From assembly GCF_042652925.1 (NCBI RefSeq), contig NZ_JBHSHC010000119.1, positions 49,981-113,980 on the forward strand: a stretch of DNA of 64,000 nt, written 5' to 3'. Numbering within the stretch: the first letter of the stretch is position 1; every line of letters starts with the position of its first letter. Positions 51,312 through 59,428 of the stretch are shown one piece after another. Origin of the DNA: Effusibacillus consociatus (lineage in GTDB: Bacteria > Bacillota > Bacilli > Tumebacillales > Effusibacillaceae). A program made the translations under genes and the position numbers. The notes under the pieces are model-generated. The model searched no databases, was not told the origin of the DNA, and worked only from the letters and a program-made list of their open reading frames with translations.

Positions 51312-52733
51312 ATGGCGGAACAATATGATCTTCTGATTCTGGGTGGCGGAACCGGCGGCTATGTAGCCGCCATTCGCGCCGCTCAATTAGGACTGAAGGT
51401 GGCGGTCGTCGAGAAGGAGAAGGTTGGAGGAACCTGCCTGCATAAAGGCTGCATGCCTTCCAAAGCGATGCTGAAAAGTGCGGAAATGCTGCACGCGGCA
51501 AGGAAGCTGGATGAGTTCGGTGTTTCTGTAGGCGACGCCACACTGAATTTTGCAAAAGTGATGGAGCGAAAAGACAAAATTGTGGCTCAGCTGCACAAAG
51601 GGGTTCAGCATCTCCTGAAAAAGAACAATGTGCCGGTGATCGAAGGTTTTGGCCGGGTCATGGGACCTTCCATTTTCTCACCGCGTGCCGGTGCGGTTCG
51701 GATTGAAAGGCCGGATGGGGAGTCTGAGATTCTGGCTCCGAACAATGTAATCATTGCAACCGGTTCCCGTCCCAAAGCGCTCCCAGGGCTTGCATTTGAC
51801 GGAGATAAAATTATCAATTCGGATCACGCTTTGGAATTAACGGACGTTCCCCGTTCGATGATTATTATTGGAGCCGGCGCTATTGGCGTGGAATGGGCGT
51901 CCATGATGAACGATTTCGGTTGTGAAGTGACACTCGTGGAATATATGCCCCATATTTTGCCGCTTGAAGACGAAGAAATCGCAAAAGAGCTGGCTCGCAA
52001 CTTCAAGAAACGCAAGATGAACATCCTGACAAATGCGAAAGTTTTGCCGGAGACGGTTCAAATCGAAGGCAATGAAGTGACCGTTCAAGTTCAGCAAGGC
52101 GATAAAACGGAAACTCTGCGTGCGGAGAAAATCCTTGTTGCGGTGGGACGCGAGGCGGCTACTGACAACATTGGGCTCGAAGCTACGGAAGTTCAAGTGG
52201 AGCGCGGATTTATTAAAGTAAATTCGTTCATGCAAACTGCAGAGTCCAATATATTTGCAATCGGGGATGCAATTGGCGGCCTGCAATTGGCACATGTGGC
52301 CGCTCATGAAGGAATTGTCGCGGTAGAGAAGATTGCTGGACTCGATCCCCATCCGATCAATTATGATCACGTACCAAGGTGTACCTATTCTCGTCCTGAA
52401 GTGGCAAGCGTAGGAATTACCGAGAAACAAGCACGGGAACGAGGTCACGAAGTAAAAGTGGGGAATTTCCCTTTCCGTGCGATTGGAAAAGCGTTGGTCA
52501 ACGGCGAGGTCGACGGCTTTGTCAAGATAATTTCCGATGCAAAGACGAACGATTTGCTGGGTGTACATATGATAGGCCCACATGTAACAGATATGATTTC
52601 GGAAGCGGGACTTGCGATGCTGCTGGATGCAACCGCTTGGGAGGTTGGAGTGTCAATTCACCCTCATCCGACGCTCTCCGAGGCGATAGGGGAGGCCGCA
52701 TTGGCTGTGGATGGAAAAGCAATCCACTACTAA
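51312..52733 (+). CDS. lpdV: Dihydrolipoyl dehydrogenase, E3 of the branched-chain complex
   Basis: The 473-aa flavoprotein has the FAD motif LILGGGTGGYVAAIRAAQLG, the redox disulfide GGTCLHKGCMPSK near 41-53, the NAD motif IIGAGAIGVEWASMM, and the C-terminal active-site His/Glu pair in HPHPTLSEAIGEAAL. It reoxidises the lipoyl group on BkdB. The operon position suggests it is a dedicated E3. AGCGGGAGG precedes the ATG. Confidence 0.93.
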   Translation: MAEQYDLLILGGGTGGYVAAIRAAQLGLKVAVVEKEKVGGTCLHKGCMPSKAMLKSAEMLHAARKLDEFGVSVGDATLNFAKVMERKDKIVAQLHKGVQHLLKKNNVPVIEGFGRVMGPSIFSPRAGAVRIERPDGESEILAPNNVIIATGSRPKALPGLAFDGDKIINSDHALELTDVPRSMIIIGAGAIGVEWASMMNDFGCEVTLVEYMPHILPLEDEEIAKELARNFKKRKMNILTNAKVLPETVQIEGNEVTVQVQQGDKTETLRAEKILVAVGREAATDNIGLEATEVQVERGFIKVNSFMQTAESNIFAIGDAIGGLQLAHVAAHEGIVAVEKIAGLDPHPINYDHVPRCTYSRPEVASVGITEKQARERGHEVKVGNFPFRAIGKALVNGEVDGFVKIISDAKTNDLLGVHMIGPHVTDMISEAGLAMLLDATAWEVGVSIHPHPTLSEAIGEAALAVDGKAIHY

Positions 52734-52764
52734 AAATATAGAATTAAATCTTCCGAACGGGGAG

Positions 52765-52806
52765 GAGTTAGAATGAGTAAGCACGGAGTTAAAATGAGTA
52801 AGCACG
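52765..52806 (+). repeat. 21-bp tandem duplication across the bkdAA start
   Basis: Units at 52765-52785 and 52786-52806 differ at one base (G52771 versus A52792). Each contains an SD-like GAG run and ATGAGTAAGCACG. The unit is seven codons long, so both ATG codons (52773, 52794) are in the bkdAA frame. Confidence 0.9.
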
Positions 52807-53780
52807 AAGAGTTGGGTCTTTCAAAAGAGCAGCTGCTGGAAATGTATTATTACATGCTGTTGGCCCGTCGGCTGGACGAACGGCAATGGTTGTTAAACCG
52901 TGCGGGTAAGATTCCATTCGTGATTTCTTGTCAAGGACAGGAAGCTGCTCAAGTTGGTGCCGCTTATGCGCTTGACCGGCAGAATGATTATGTATGCCCT
53001 TACTACCGCGATTTCGGGATCGTCCTCGTGTTTGGTCAAACTGCACGGGATACGATGATGTCCGCTTTTGCAAAGGCTGAGGACCCGAATTCCGGCGGAC
53101 GCCAAATGCCGGGGCATTTCGGGGGCAAAAAATACCGTGTAGTAACTGGTTCCTCTCCCGTTGCAACACAAGTTCCACATGCAGTTGGGATTGCCCTCGC
53201 AGCCAAAATGCGTGGAGAACAAACTGTCGCATTTACGTCACTGGGGGAAGGTTCTACCAACCAGGGAGATTTCCATGAGGCGTGCAACTTTGCGGGTGTA
53301 CACAAGCTGCCAGTGATTTTCTATGTGGAAAACAATAAATACGCAATCTCAGTTCCCAGCAGTAAGCAGCTCGGTTGTGAGAACGTAGCCGATCGCGCAA
53401 TTGGCTATGGTTTTCCCGGCGTGATTGTAGACGGAAACGATGTGTTGGAAGTGTATCGTGTCTTTAAGGAAGCGCGTGAACGTGCGATCCAAGGGGAAGG
53501 ACCAACGTTGATTGAAGCTAAAACCTATCGCCTGGTTCCACATTCTTCTGACGATGATGACCGGAGCTACCGTTCTCGTGAGGAAGTGGAAGAAGCGAAG
53601 AGAAAAGATCCGATCCTCACGTTTAAGGACTACCTTTTGCAGCAAGGGGTTCTGACAGAGGAACTGGTTAACCAGTACGAAGAGCGTGTCATGAAAGAAG
53701 TGAATGAAGCAACAGAAGCGGCGGAGAAAGCTCCGTATCCGGAGCCGGACAGCGCGTTGCTCCATGTATACGCGGAGTAA
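52773..53780 (+). CDS. bkdAA: Branched-chain 2-oxoacid dehydrogenase E1 alpha
   Basis: The 335-aa thiamin-diphosphate enzyme subunit has the family blocks PYYRDFGIVLVFGQTARDTM, GRQMPGHFGGKKYRVVTGSSPVATQVPHAVG, and the cofactor-binding loop LGEGSTNQGDFHEACNFAGVHKLPVIFYVENNKYAIS. The phosphorylation-loop region (YRLVPHSSDDDDRSYRS) is near 250. It decarboxylates branched 2-keto acids together with BkdAB. Two start codons are available because of the tandem duplication: ATG 52773 after GGGGAGGAG and ATG 52794 after GGAG. Confidence 0.95.
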   Translation: MSKHGVKMSKHEELGLSKEQLLEMYYYMLLARRLDERQWLLNRAGKIPFVISCQGQEAAQVGAAYALDRQNDYVCPYYRDFGIVLVFGQTARDTMMSAFAKAEDPNSGGRQMPGHFGGKKYRVVTGSSPVATQVPHAVGIALAAKMRGEQTVAFTSLGEGSTNQGDFHEACNFAGVHKLPVIFYVENNKYAISVPSSKQLGCENVADRAIGYGFPGVIVDGNDVLEVYRVFKEARERAIQGEGPTLIEAKTYRLVPHSSDDDDRSYRSREEVEEAKRKDPILTFKDYLLQQGVLTEELVNQYEERVMKEVNEATEAAEKAPYPEPDSALLHVYAE

Positions 53781-53793
53781 GGGGGAGCGGGAG

Positions 53794-54777
53794 ATGGCGA
53801 TCAAAACTTATATTGAAGCAATCACAGACGCAATGGCGGAAGAAATGGGAAATGACCCCAGAGTATTCGTACTCGGCGAAGACGTGGGTGTTCGCGGCGG
53901 GGTGTTCAGGGCTACCTCGGGCTTAATTGAGAAGTTCGGCGAATCCCGCGTCATGGATACTCCCCTCGCGGAATCGGCAATTGTTGGTGTTGCGGTCGGG
54001 GCTGCCATGGTTGGCATGCGTCCGATTGCGGAAATTCAATTTGCTGACTTTATCATGCCGGCTTACAATCAGATCGTTTCCGAGGCTGCCCGAATTCGCT
54101 ACCGTTCCAACGGAGATTGGACTTGTCCACTCACTATCCGTGCACCGTATGGCGGAGGGGTCCATGGAGCACTCTATCATTCTCAGAGTGTCGAGGCACT
54201 TTTTCATCATGTGCCGGGCTTGAAGATAGTTACCCCATCCACTCCTTATGAAGCAAAGGGGCTGCTGAAAGCGGCAATCCGGGATGAGGACCCAGTCCTT
54301 TTCTTTGAACATAAACGCTGCTATCGGTTGATCAAGGGAGAAGTACCGGAAGAAGACTACGTATTGCCAATCGGAAAGGCAAATGTGAAGCGTGAAGGAA
54401 CCGATATCACAGTGTTGACATACGGCTTAATGGTTCACTTCTGTCTGGAAGCGGCAGAAGCATTGGCACAAGAGGGGATTTCCGTTCATGTGGTCGACCT
54501 TGTAACATTGAAACCGCTGGATGTGGAAACGATTCTGCAAGCGGCAAGAAAAACGGGCAAGGTCCTCATTGTGCACGAAGATAACAAGTTTGGCGGCATT
54601 GGGGCTGAAGTATCTGCCATTATTTCGGAAGAGGCCCTGTTTGATCTGGATGCACCGGTTATGCGCCTTTGCGGCCCGGAGATTCCGGCAATGCCATACA
54701 GTCCGCCGCTTGAGAAGTTCTACCTTTTGACACCGTCTAAGATTGCGGATGCAATGCGAAAATTGGCTCAATTTTAA
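53794..54777 (+). CDS. bkdAB: Branched-chain 2-oxoacid dehydrogenase E1 beta
   Basis: The 327-aa subunit starts MAIKTYIEAITDAMAEEMGN and has the blocks VFVLGEDVGVRGGVFRATSGL, MDTPLAESAIVGVAVGAAMVG, TIRAPYGGGVHGALYHSQSVEALF and TPYEAKGLLKAAIRDEDPVLFFEHK of the family. It pairs with BkdAA. ATG 53794 lies 6 nt after AAGGGGGAG; the upstream open frame from 53704 overlaps bkdAA and is rejected. Confidence 0.95.
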   Translation: MAIKTYIEAITDAMAEEMGNDPRVFVLGEDVGVRGGVFRATSGLIEKFGESRVMDTPLAESAIVGVAVGAAMVGMRPIAEIQFADFIMPAYNQIVSEAARIRYRSNGDWTCPLTIRAPYGGGVHGALYHSQSVEALFHHVPGLKIVTPSTPYEAKGLLKAAIRDEDPVLFFEHKRCYRLIKGEVPEEDYVLPIGKANVKREGTDITVLTYGLMVHFCLEAAEALAQEGISVHVVDLVTLKPLDVETILQAARKTGKVLIVHEDNKFGGIGAEVSAIISEEALFDLDAPVMRLCGPEIPAMPYSPPLEKFYLLTPSKIADAMRKLAQF

Positions 54778-54812
54778 TTCGGGATAAAAGTCGCGTTTAA
54801 GGAGGTAGCGGG

Positions 54813-56165
54813 ATGGCGGAGATCAAAATGCCGCAGCTTGGAGAATCTGTCACGGAAGGTACGATCGGAAAATGGCTCAAACAGCCTGGCGATCGGATCA
54901 ATAAATATGACCCGTTGTGTGAAGTCATCACAGACAAGGTAAATGCAGAAGTTCCCTCCGACTTTGAAGGGGTATTAACCACCATTCTCGTTGGAGAAGG
55001 GCAAACTGTGCCCGTCGGGACCGTTATCGCTGTCATTGACGAGGCGGATGCCGGAACGACGGGTGAGGCTGCGAAGGCGGCAAATGATACACCACAAGCA
55101 CCTGTTGAGGCGGCAGTGAAGGCGGATGCGGGAGTAGTGAACGCCCAACAGGAGAAGCGGAAACCTGCCGATGAAGCGCGAGGAAGATTTTCTCCGGCGG
55201 TCCTGCATTTGATTCAAGAACATGATCTGGATCCGGCCTTGCTTACCGGTACAGGGGCAGGCGGTCGTATCACCCGCAAGGATGTGCTTGCTTTCATTGA
55301 ACAAGGAGGTGCGGGCAAACGGCTAACCAAGACAGAAGAGGATCTGTCCTCCGTTGCTGCACCGACTATGCCCGGTACAGGACCTGTGCCGGTTCAGGTT
55401 GCCGCTGAAAAGGCTGCCGCTCCTCCGGTGAAGCTGACGGCAAATGCACAGACTTTAGAAAACGGGGACACCGCAATCGACGTCACTCCAATTCGTCAAA
55501 CCATTGCGAGGCGTATGGTGGAAAGCAAGCATACAGCTCCACACGCATGGACCATGGTCGAAGCGGATGTTACCCATTTAGTGAAATTTCGGGAATCTGC
55601 AAAAGATTCATTTAAGCAAAAAGAAGGAATTTCTTTGACGTTCCTGCCGTTCTTTATCAAGGCGGTCGTGGAAACACTGAAAGAATTCCCGATCTTGAAC
55701 TCGACATGGGCGGGAGATAAGATTATTATTAAGAAACGGATTCATATTTCAATTGCAGTAGCGACTGACGATGCGTTGTTTGTTCCTGTAATCAAAGATG
55801 CTGACCGTTTGTCGATAACGGGGCTTGGTCACGCAATTCACGATCTGGCGAAGAAGGCACGTGCCGGAAAGCTTACTCCTGACGATATTTCAGGCGGAAC
55901 GTTTACGGTCAATAACACCGGAGCGTTTGGTTCGGTTCTGTCTCAGCCGATCATCAATTCACCCCAAGCGGCCATTCTTTCAATGGAATCAATCGTGAAG
56001 CGCCCGGTTGTGCTTGATAACGAGGCGATAGCGATTCGCTCGATGATGAACCTATGTTTGTCTCTCGATCACCGTGTCCTTGACGGGCTTGTCTGCGGCA
56101 AGTTTTTGGCGGCAGTGAAGCGACGCTTGGAATCGTTTGATGGGAGCAACGTAAGTTTATATTAA
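54813..56165 (+). CDS. bkdB: Branched-chain 2-oxoacid dehydrogenase E2 (dihydrolipoyl acyltransferase)
   Basis: The 450-aa protein has one lipoyl domain with the lipoylation site Lys42 in ITDKVNAEVPS and an Ala/Pro linker. The peripheral subunit-binding domain follows (RFSPAVLHLIQEHDLDPALLTGTGAGGRITRKDVLAFI, about 130-168). The catalytic domain ends with CLSLDHRVLDGLVCGKFL, where His and Asp are catalytic. It transfers the acyl group to CoA. AAGGAGG precedes the ATG. LipA and LipB encoded next would build its lipoyl group. Confidence 0.95.
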   Translation: MAEIKMPQLGESVTEGTIGKWLKQPGDRINKYDPLCEVITDKVNAEVPSDFEGVLTTILVGEGQTVPVGTVIAVIDEADAGTTGEAAKAANDTPQAPVEAAVKADAGVVNAQQEKRKPADEARGRFSPAVLHLIQEHDLDPALLTGTGAGGRITRKDVLAFIEQGGAGKRLTKTEEDLSSVAAPTMPGTGPVPVQVAAEKAAAPPVKLTANAQTLENGDTAIDVTPIRQTIARRMVESKHTAPHAWTMVEADVTHLVKFRESAKDSFKQKEGISLTFLPFFIKAVVETLKEFPILNSTWAGDKIIIKKRIHISIAVATDDALFVPVIKDADRLSITGLGHAIHDLAKKARAGKLTPDDISGGTFTVNNTGAFGSVLSQPIINSPQAAILSMESIVKRPVVLDNEAIAIRSMMNLCLSLDHRVLDGLVCGKFLAAVKRRLESFDGSNVSLY

Positions 56166-56204
56166 ATGGTCGAAGCTGCCGGAAACGCGCTTCGATTCGA
56201 AGGG

Positions 56205-56242
56205 GTGCAAACCGCATCTCGACGGCAAGCCGTCGATTGCAC
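56205..56242 (+). other. Hairpin between bkdB and lipA
   Basis: GTGCAA (56205-56210) pairs with TTGCAC (56237-56242), and TCGACGGC (56219-56226) with GCCGTCGA (56229-56236), leaving one 8-nt bulge. No T tract follows, and the SD of lipA lies four bases further. It could be a processing or stability element inside the operon. Confidence 0.55.
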
Positions 56243-56258
56243 TGTGGAGGTGTAGAGA

Positions 56259-57173
56259 GTGGAAGAACTCAATATTTTGAATAACCCGGAACCAGAACAA
56301 GAGAAACCGCTCCGTAGACCCGAATGGTTGAAGATTCGGCTCAATACAAACCAGAATTTTACTGAGCTGAAAGAACTGATGCGGGGTAACAGATTGCATA
56401 CCGTATGTGAAGAAGCGCGCTGCCCGAACATATTTGAATGTTGGGCGAACCGGACAGCCACATTTATGATTTTAGGCTCGATCTGTACACGGGCCTGCCG
56501 TTTCTGCGCCGTTACTACCGGAATGCCGACTGAGTTGGATTGGGAGGAACCCGCCCGTGTTGCTGAATCTGTTGAAGTAATGGGATTGCAGCATGTGGTT
56601 GTTACCTCAGTGGCACGGGACGATTTGAATGATGGCGGAGCGGCGATCTTTGCCGCAACCATTCGTGCCATCCGTGAAAAACGACCCATGTGCTCCGTGG
56701 AAGTATTGATTCCCGACTTCCAAGGAAATTGGGATGCATTAAAGGTTGTAACGGATGAGCGGCCGGATATTCTGAACCACAATATTGAAACGGTTCGCCG
56801 TTTGTCGGATAAAGTGCGTGCGAAAGCGAAATATGATCGTTCGCTGGAACTCTTGCGGAGAGCGAAAGAATTCCAACCGGATATCCCCACCAAGTCCAGC
56901 ATTATGCTTGGGGTTGGGGAAACGTACGAAGAGGTCCTGGAAGCGATGGATGATTTGCGTTCCGTCGATTGCGACATCATGACGATCGGGCAGTATCTCC
57001 AACCGACGAAAAAGCATCTTGACGTGGTGAGATTCTGGACTCCGGAAGAGTTTTCTTCTCTGAAAGAAGAAGGAATGAAAAGAGGATTCAAGCATGTTGA
57101 ATCCGGTCCTTTGGTTCGAAGTTCCTATCACGCGCATGAACAGGTTCAGCACGCGGAAGCAAATGTGAGATAA
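56259..57173 (+). CDS. lipA: Lipoyl synthase LipA
   Basis: LipA is the radical-SAM enzyme that inserts two sulfurs into protein-bound octanoyl groups. The 304-aa protein has the auxiliary cluster CEEARCPNIFECW near 50 and the SAM cluster TRACRFCAV near 81. The motifs VVVTSVARDDLNDGGA, SVEVLIPDFQGN and the C-terminal GPLVRSSYHA complete the family pattern. GTG 56259 follows GGAGG by 8 nt. Its place behind bkdB links lipoylation to the branched-chain complex. Confidence 0.95.
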   Translation: MEELNILNNPEPEQEKPLRRPEWLKIRLNTNQNFTELKELMRGNRLHTVCEEARCPNIFECWANRTATFMILGSICTRACRFCAVTTGMPTELDWEEPARVAESVEVMGLQHVVVTSVARDDLNDGGAAIFAATIRAIREKRPMCSVEVLIPDFQGNWDALKVVTDERPDILNHNIETVRRLSDKVRAKAKYDRSLELLRRAKEFQPDIPTKSSIMLGVGETYEEVLEAMDDLRSVDCDIMTIGQYLQPTKKHLDVVRFWTPEEFSSLKEEGMKRGFKHVESGPLVRSSYHAHEQVQHAEANVR

Positions 57174-57174
57174 G

Positions 57175-57204
57175 GAGCCCCCCTCGCGGATGCGGGGGGT
57201 TCTT
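57175..57204 (+). terminator. Candidate terminator after lipA
   Basis: AGCCCCCC and GGGGGGTT pair across a 10-nt loop (about 57176-57203), followed by CTTTG. The T tract is short, so readthrough to lipB is likely. Confidence 0.5.
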
Positions 57205-57222
57205 TGATGATATTTTCGGGTC

Positions 57223-57273
57223 CCCACGAAAGTACTCGGATTATGCTTCAGCGCTTTGCGTCACTTTCGTGGG
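57223..57273 (+). promoter_or_regulatory. 11-bp inverted repeat between lipA and lipB
   Basis: CCCACGAAAGT (57223-57233) and ACTTTCGTGGG (57263-57273) are perfect complements separated by 29 nt. The SD of lipB (GGAGGGG) follows 9 nt later. It could be an RNA stem or a protein site. No recognised class. Confidence 0.55.
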
Positions 57274-57294
57274 TGTATGTTTGGAGGGGTTTGC

Positions 57295-57978
57295 ATGTTC
57301 ACCACTTGTAAGGTGATTGATCTGGGATGGATTGAATACGGACCTGCTTCCGAGCTGCAGAAACAAGCGGTTCAAGAAGTCATGGCGGATAAATCAACGA
57401 GCCGCATCTATTTGTTGGAACATCTGCCCGTCTACACAATTGGACGAGCCGGCGGCGAACACAATGTACTGGTAGATGAGACACAGTTAAAGGAATTAGG
57501 GATTTCGAAGTACGAAGTGGACCGCGGTGGAGATGTCACCTATCATGGGCCCGGTCAGCTGGTCGGGTACCCGATTTTGCCTTTAACCCGTTGGGGCAAT
57601 GACGTTCGCCAATATGTACGGATGCTTGAAGAAGTGGTGATCCGATTTTTACGTGGATATGGAATTGAGGGTGGTCGAATTGAGGGATTGTCCGGGGTTT
57701 GGGTGGGACCGGAGAAGATCTGCGCAATTGGCGTGAAAGCTTCACGGGACAGGCATGGCAAAAGTTTTATTACGTCACACGGATTTGCCTTAAATGTACA
57801 GCCGAACCTGAGCCACTTTGCCAACATTATTCCTTGCGGAATCGTGGATAAGGGTGTAACTTCGATGAAGAAATTGCTAGACCGAGAGATTGCCATGGGT
57901 GAAGTAAAACAAGGGTGGGTCCAAGCGTTTGAGGAAGTGTTTGAAGTAAAATGTGAATGGGACTCAAGTGATGTTTAA
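57295..57978 (+). CDS. lipB: Octanoyltransferase LipB
   Basis: LipB moves octanoyl from acyl carrier protein to lipoyl domains. The 227-aa protein has the family blocks YEVDRGGDVTYHGPGQLVGYPILPL, the catalytic Lys in KICAIGVKASR and the catalytic Cys in NIIPCGIVDKGVTSM near 180. B. subtilis lacks LipB and uses LipM and LipL, so this is the direct type of lipoylation pathway. ATG 57295 follows GGAGGGG; the open frame from 57256 covers the inverted repeat and is rejected. Confidence 0.93.
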   Translation: MFTTCKVIDLGWIEYGPASELQKQAVQEVMADKSTSRIYLLEHLPVYTIGRAGGEHNVLVDETQLKELGISKYEVDRGGDVTYHGPGQLVGYPILPLTRWGNDVRQYVRMLEEVVIRFLRGYGIEGGRIEGLSGVWVGPEKICAIGVKASRDRHGKSFITSHGFALNVQPNLSHFANIIPCGIVDKGVTSMKKLLDREIAMGEVKQGWVQAFEEVFEVKCEWDSSDV

Positions 57979-58238
57979 GCCTTCTGCTTACGCTTCAGTA
58001 CGAAAATTTCTTTTTCATGTTCGCCGGTCTTGTGGACGAGAAATTCTGCGGATTGAGACACCTCATTTAACAGCGTTTTGATTTCCGCAACATTCTCTTT
58101 GAGGACGGAACCATCTTCTTTGAGGACTGTGACGTCTCCCTGTAACTGGCGAACATCCATGGTTAGAGCCTCAATTTTTGCATTTGTGATCTTTTGGTTC
58201 TCCAGAATGGTACTCAACATAGTCTTGATTTCGTTCAT
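57975..58238 (-). CDS. Small coiled-coil protein, convergent with lipB
   Basis: The 87-aa protein is almost wholly a heptad coiled coil (MNEIKTMLSTILENQKITNA, LTMDVRQLQGDVTVLKEDGS, VLKENVAEIKTLLNEV). GTGAGGTG lies before the ATG at 58238. Its stop overlaps the last bases of lipB by 3 nt. The lipB transcript probably runs across it, since the next plus-strand terminator is at 58299. Function unknown. Confidence 0.72.
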   Translation of the reverse strand: MNEIKTMLSTILENQKITNAKIEALTMDVRQLQGDVTVLKEDGSVLKENVAEIKTLLNEVSQSAEFLVHKTGEHEKEIFVLKRKQKA

Positions 58239-58298
58239 TTGTTTCACCTCACGACTCAATTTTTGGTGATTCAATTTTCCAATTTCACTATATCATAG

Positions 58299-58323
58299 AA
58301 GGGTGCAGCCGAGCACCCTTTTT
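58299..58323 (+). terminator. Plus-strand terminator of the bkd-lip operon
   Basis: AAGGGTGC-AGCCGA-GCACCCTT (58299-58320) followed by TTT. A T run is found only in plus-strand reading. Confidence 0.75.
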
Positions 58324-58432
58324 GTGCGTTAGGGTAAGGATTTCCGGGTGGATCAAAAATTTTTTCGAATCTAGTGTGACTATTTTCGCTGACAGGCGTA
58401 TTACAGGATGAAGGTGGAGAGGAGGGATCCGG

Positions 58433-59032
58433 TTGTTCTCCGGAGGAAAAAAACGCGGGTGGGGATTCGCGCGAAAAAAAGAGGAAATGGGCAACGCAAA
58501 GGAGACCCCTCAGGATCCGTCGGAACTGTTTACGTCTTTATACGATCAGTATTTTGATAAGGTCAACCGGTATTTGCGCTACCGGATCGGCAACCTGTGG
58601 GACGCGGACGATGTCACCGCGGTGGTTTTTACGAAAGCCTATGAAGCTTGTAAACGAGACGGGATTTCTGAACATTTCGGCCCCTGGATTTTCCGGGTGG
58701 CCCAAAATGCCTATGTTGACTATCTCCGAAAAAGAGGCCGTTCTTTAACCGTCGATCAGGAACTCCACGCGGAAATCTCGGATGACAGCTGGCAAACGGA
58801 AGAAGAGGTCATGATTCAGGAAAATACAAGAACACTGCATGAAATGCTGGCACAATTACCCGATGAGTATCGGGATGTGGTAAGTCTGAAATACATAGCC
58901 GAATTGAAGATCAGCGAGATTGCAGATGTTCTCGATAAAACCGAGGGTGCGGTGAAAACTCTTTTGTACAGGGCGATTCGAAAACTTCGAGGCATCTATG
59001 AAGAGGCTGAAAGGAGGGAACGCGATGAATAA
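58433..59032 (+). CDS. ECF-type RNA polymerase sigma factor
   Basis: The 199-aa protein has region 2 (FTSLYDQYFDKVNRYLRYRIGN, DADDVTAVVFTKAYEAC, FGPWIFRVAQNAYVDYLRKRGR) and region 4 (LAQLPDEYRDVVSLKYIAELKISEIADVLDKTEGAVKTLLYRAIRKLR). It lacks an attached sensor, so control would come from the adjacent anti-sigma gene, which overlaps it by 8 bp. TTG 58433 follows AGGAGGGA; ATG 58487 is the alternative. The cognate anti-sigma gene is broken by a transposon. Confidence 0.88.
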   Translation: MFSGGKKRGWGFARKKEEMGNAKETPQDPSELFTSLYDQYFDKVNRYLRYRIGNLWDADDVTAVVFTKAYEACKRDGISEHFGPWIFRVAQNAYVDYLRKRGRSLTVDQELHAEISDDSWQTEEEVMIQENTRTLHEMLAQLPDEYRDVVSLKYIAELKISEIADVLDKTEGAVKTLLYRAIRKLRGIYEEAERRERDE

Positions 59033-59411
59033 CGAACTGTGGGACCGCAACGAGATGCTTCCCCCGCAATTGGTACAAGATTTGTCTTCTTTGCGAGAAT
59101 CCATTCAAACGAACGAACTGCTGCGCGCAAAGCTTCGGAAACAATTGCTGTCCGATATTTCTTCAGCGGCAAGTGATCGCCCTGGCCCGGTGGAAGCGGA
59201 GAATCAAAGCAAACGGAGTTGGAAATGGGGGGCAATTGCGACGGGAGCGGTTGCTTTGATCAGTTGGATCACCTACAGCTTTGCTGGCTCGTCTGATACT
59301 TCAGAAACAGCCAACCATGTCGAGGTTGTTCAACAACGGCAGATTTTTGCGATGAACTCCGATTGGGGTACGTCCGAGATACGTGTAAAATATACAGTTA
59401 GGGCTGGATAA
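59025..59411 (+). pseudogene. Anti-sigma factor, truncated by a Tn3-family insertion
   Basis: This frame starts inside the sigma gene end (ATG 59025, AAAGGAGGG upstream). It has a charged cytoplasmic N-terminus (LVQDLSSLRESIQTNELLRAKL), one helix (WGAIATGAVALISWITYSFAG, 68-88) and the start of an outer domain. From residue 114 on, the codons lie in the transposon inverted repeat, which adds WGTSEIRVKYTVRAG and a stop. So about 113 native residues remain and most of the extracellular domain is lost. The remaining part may still bind the sigma factor. Confidence 0.75.
59365..59402 (+). repeat. Left terminal inverted repeat of the Tn3-family element
   Basis: The 38 bp begin GGGGTACGTCCGAGATACG and end near CAGTTAG, as is typical of Tn3 ends (GGGG at the tip, about 38 bp, TTAG/TAAG-like inner end). 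The tip points inward towards tnpA, whose stop is 27 bp further. The 5 bp before it (CGATT, 59360-59364) would be the target duplication. No matching right repeat was found. Confidence 0.65.
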
Positions 59412-59428
59412 TAAATCCAACCCCACGG

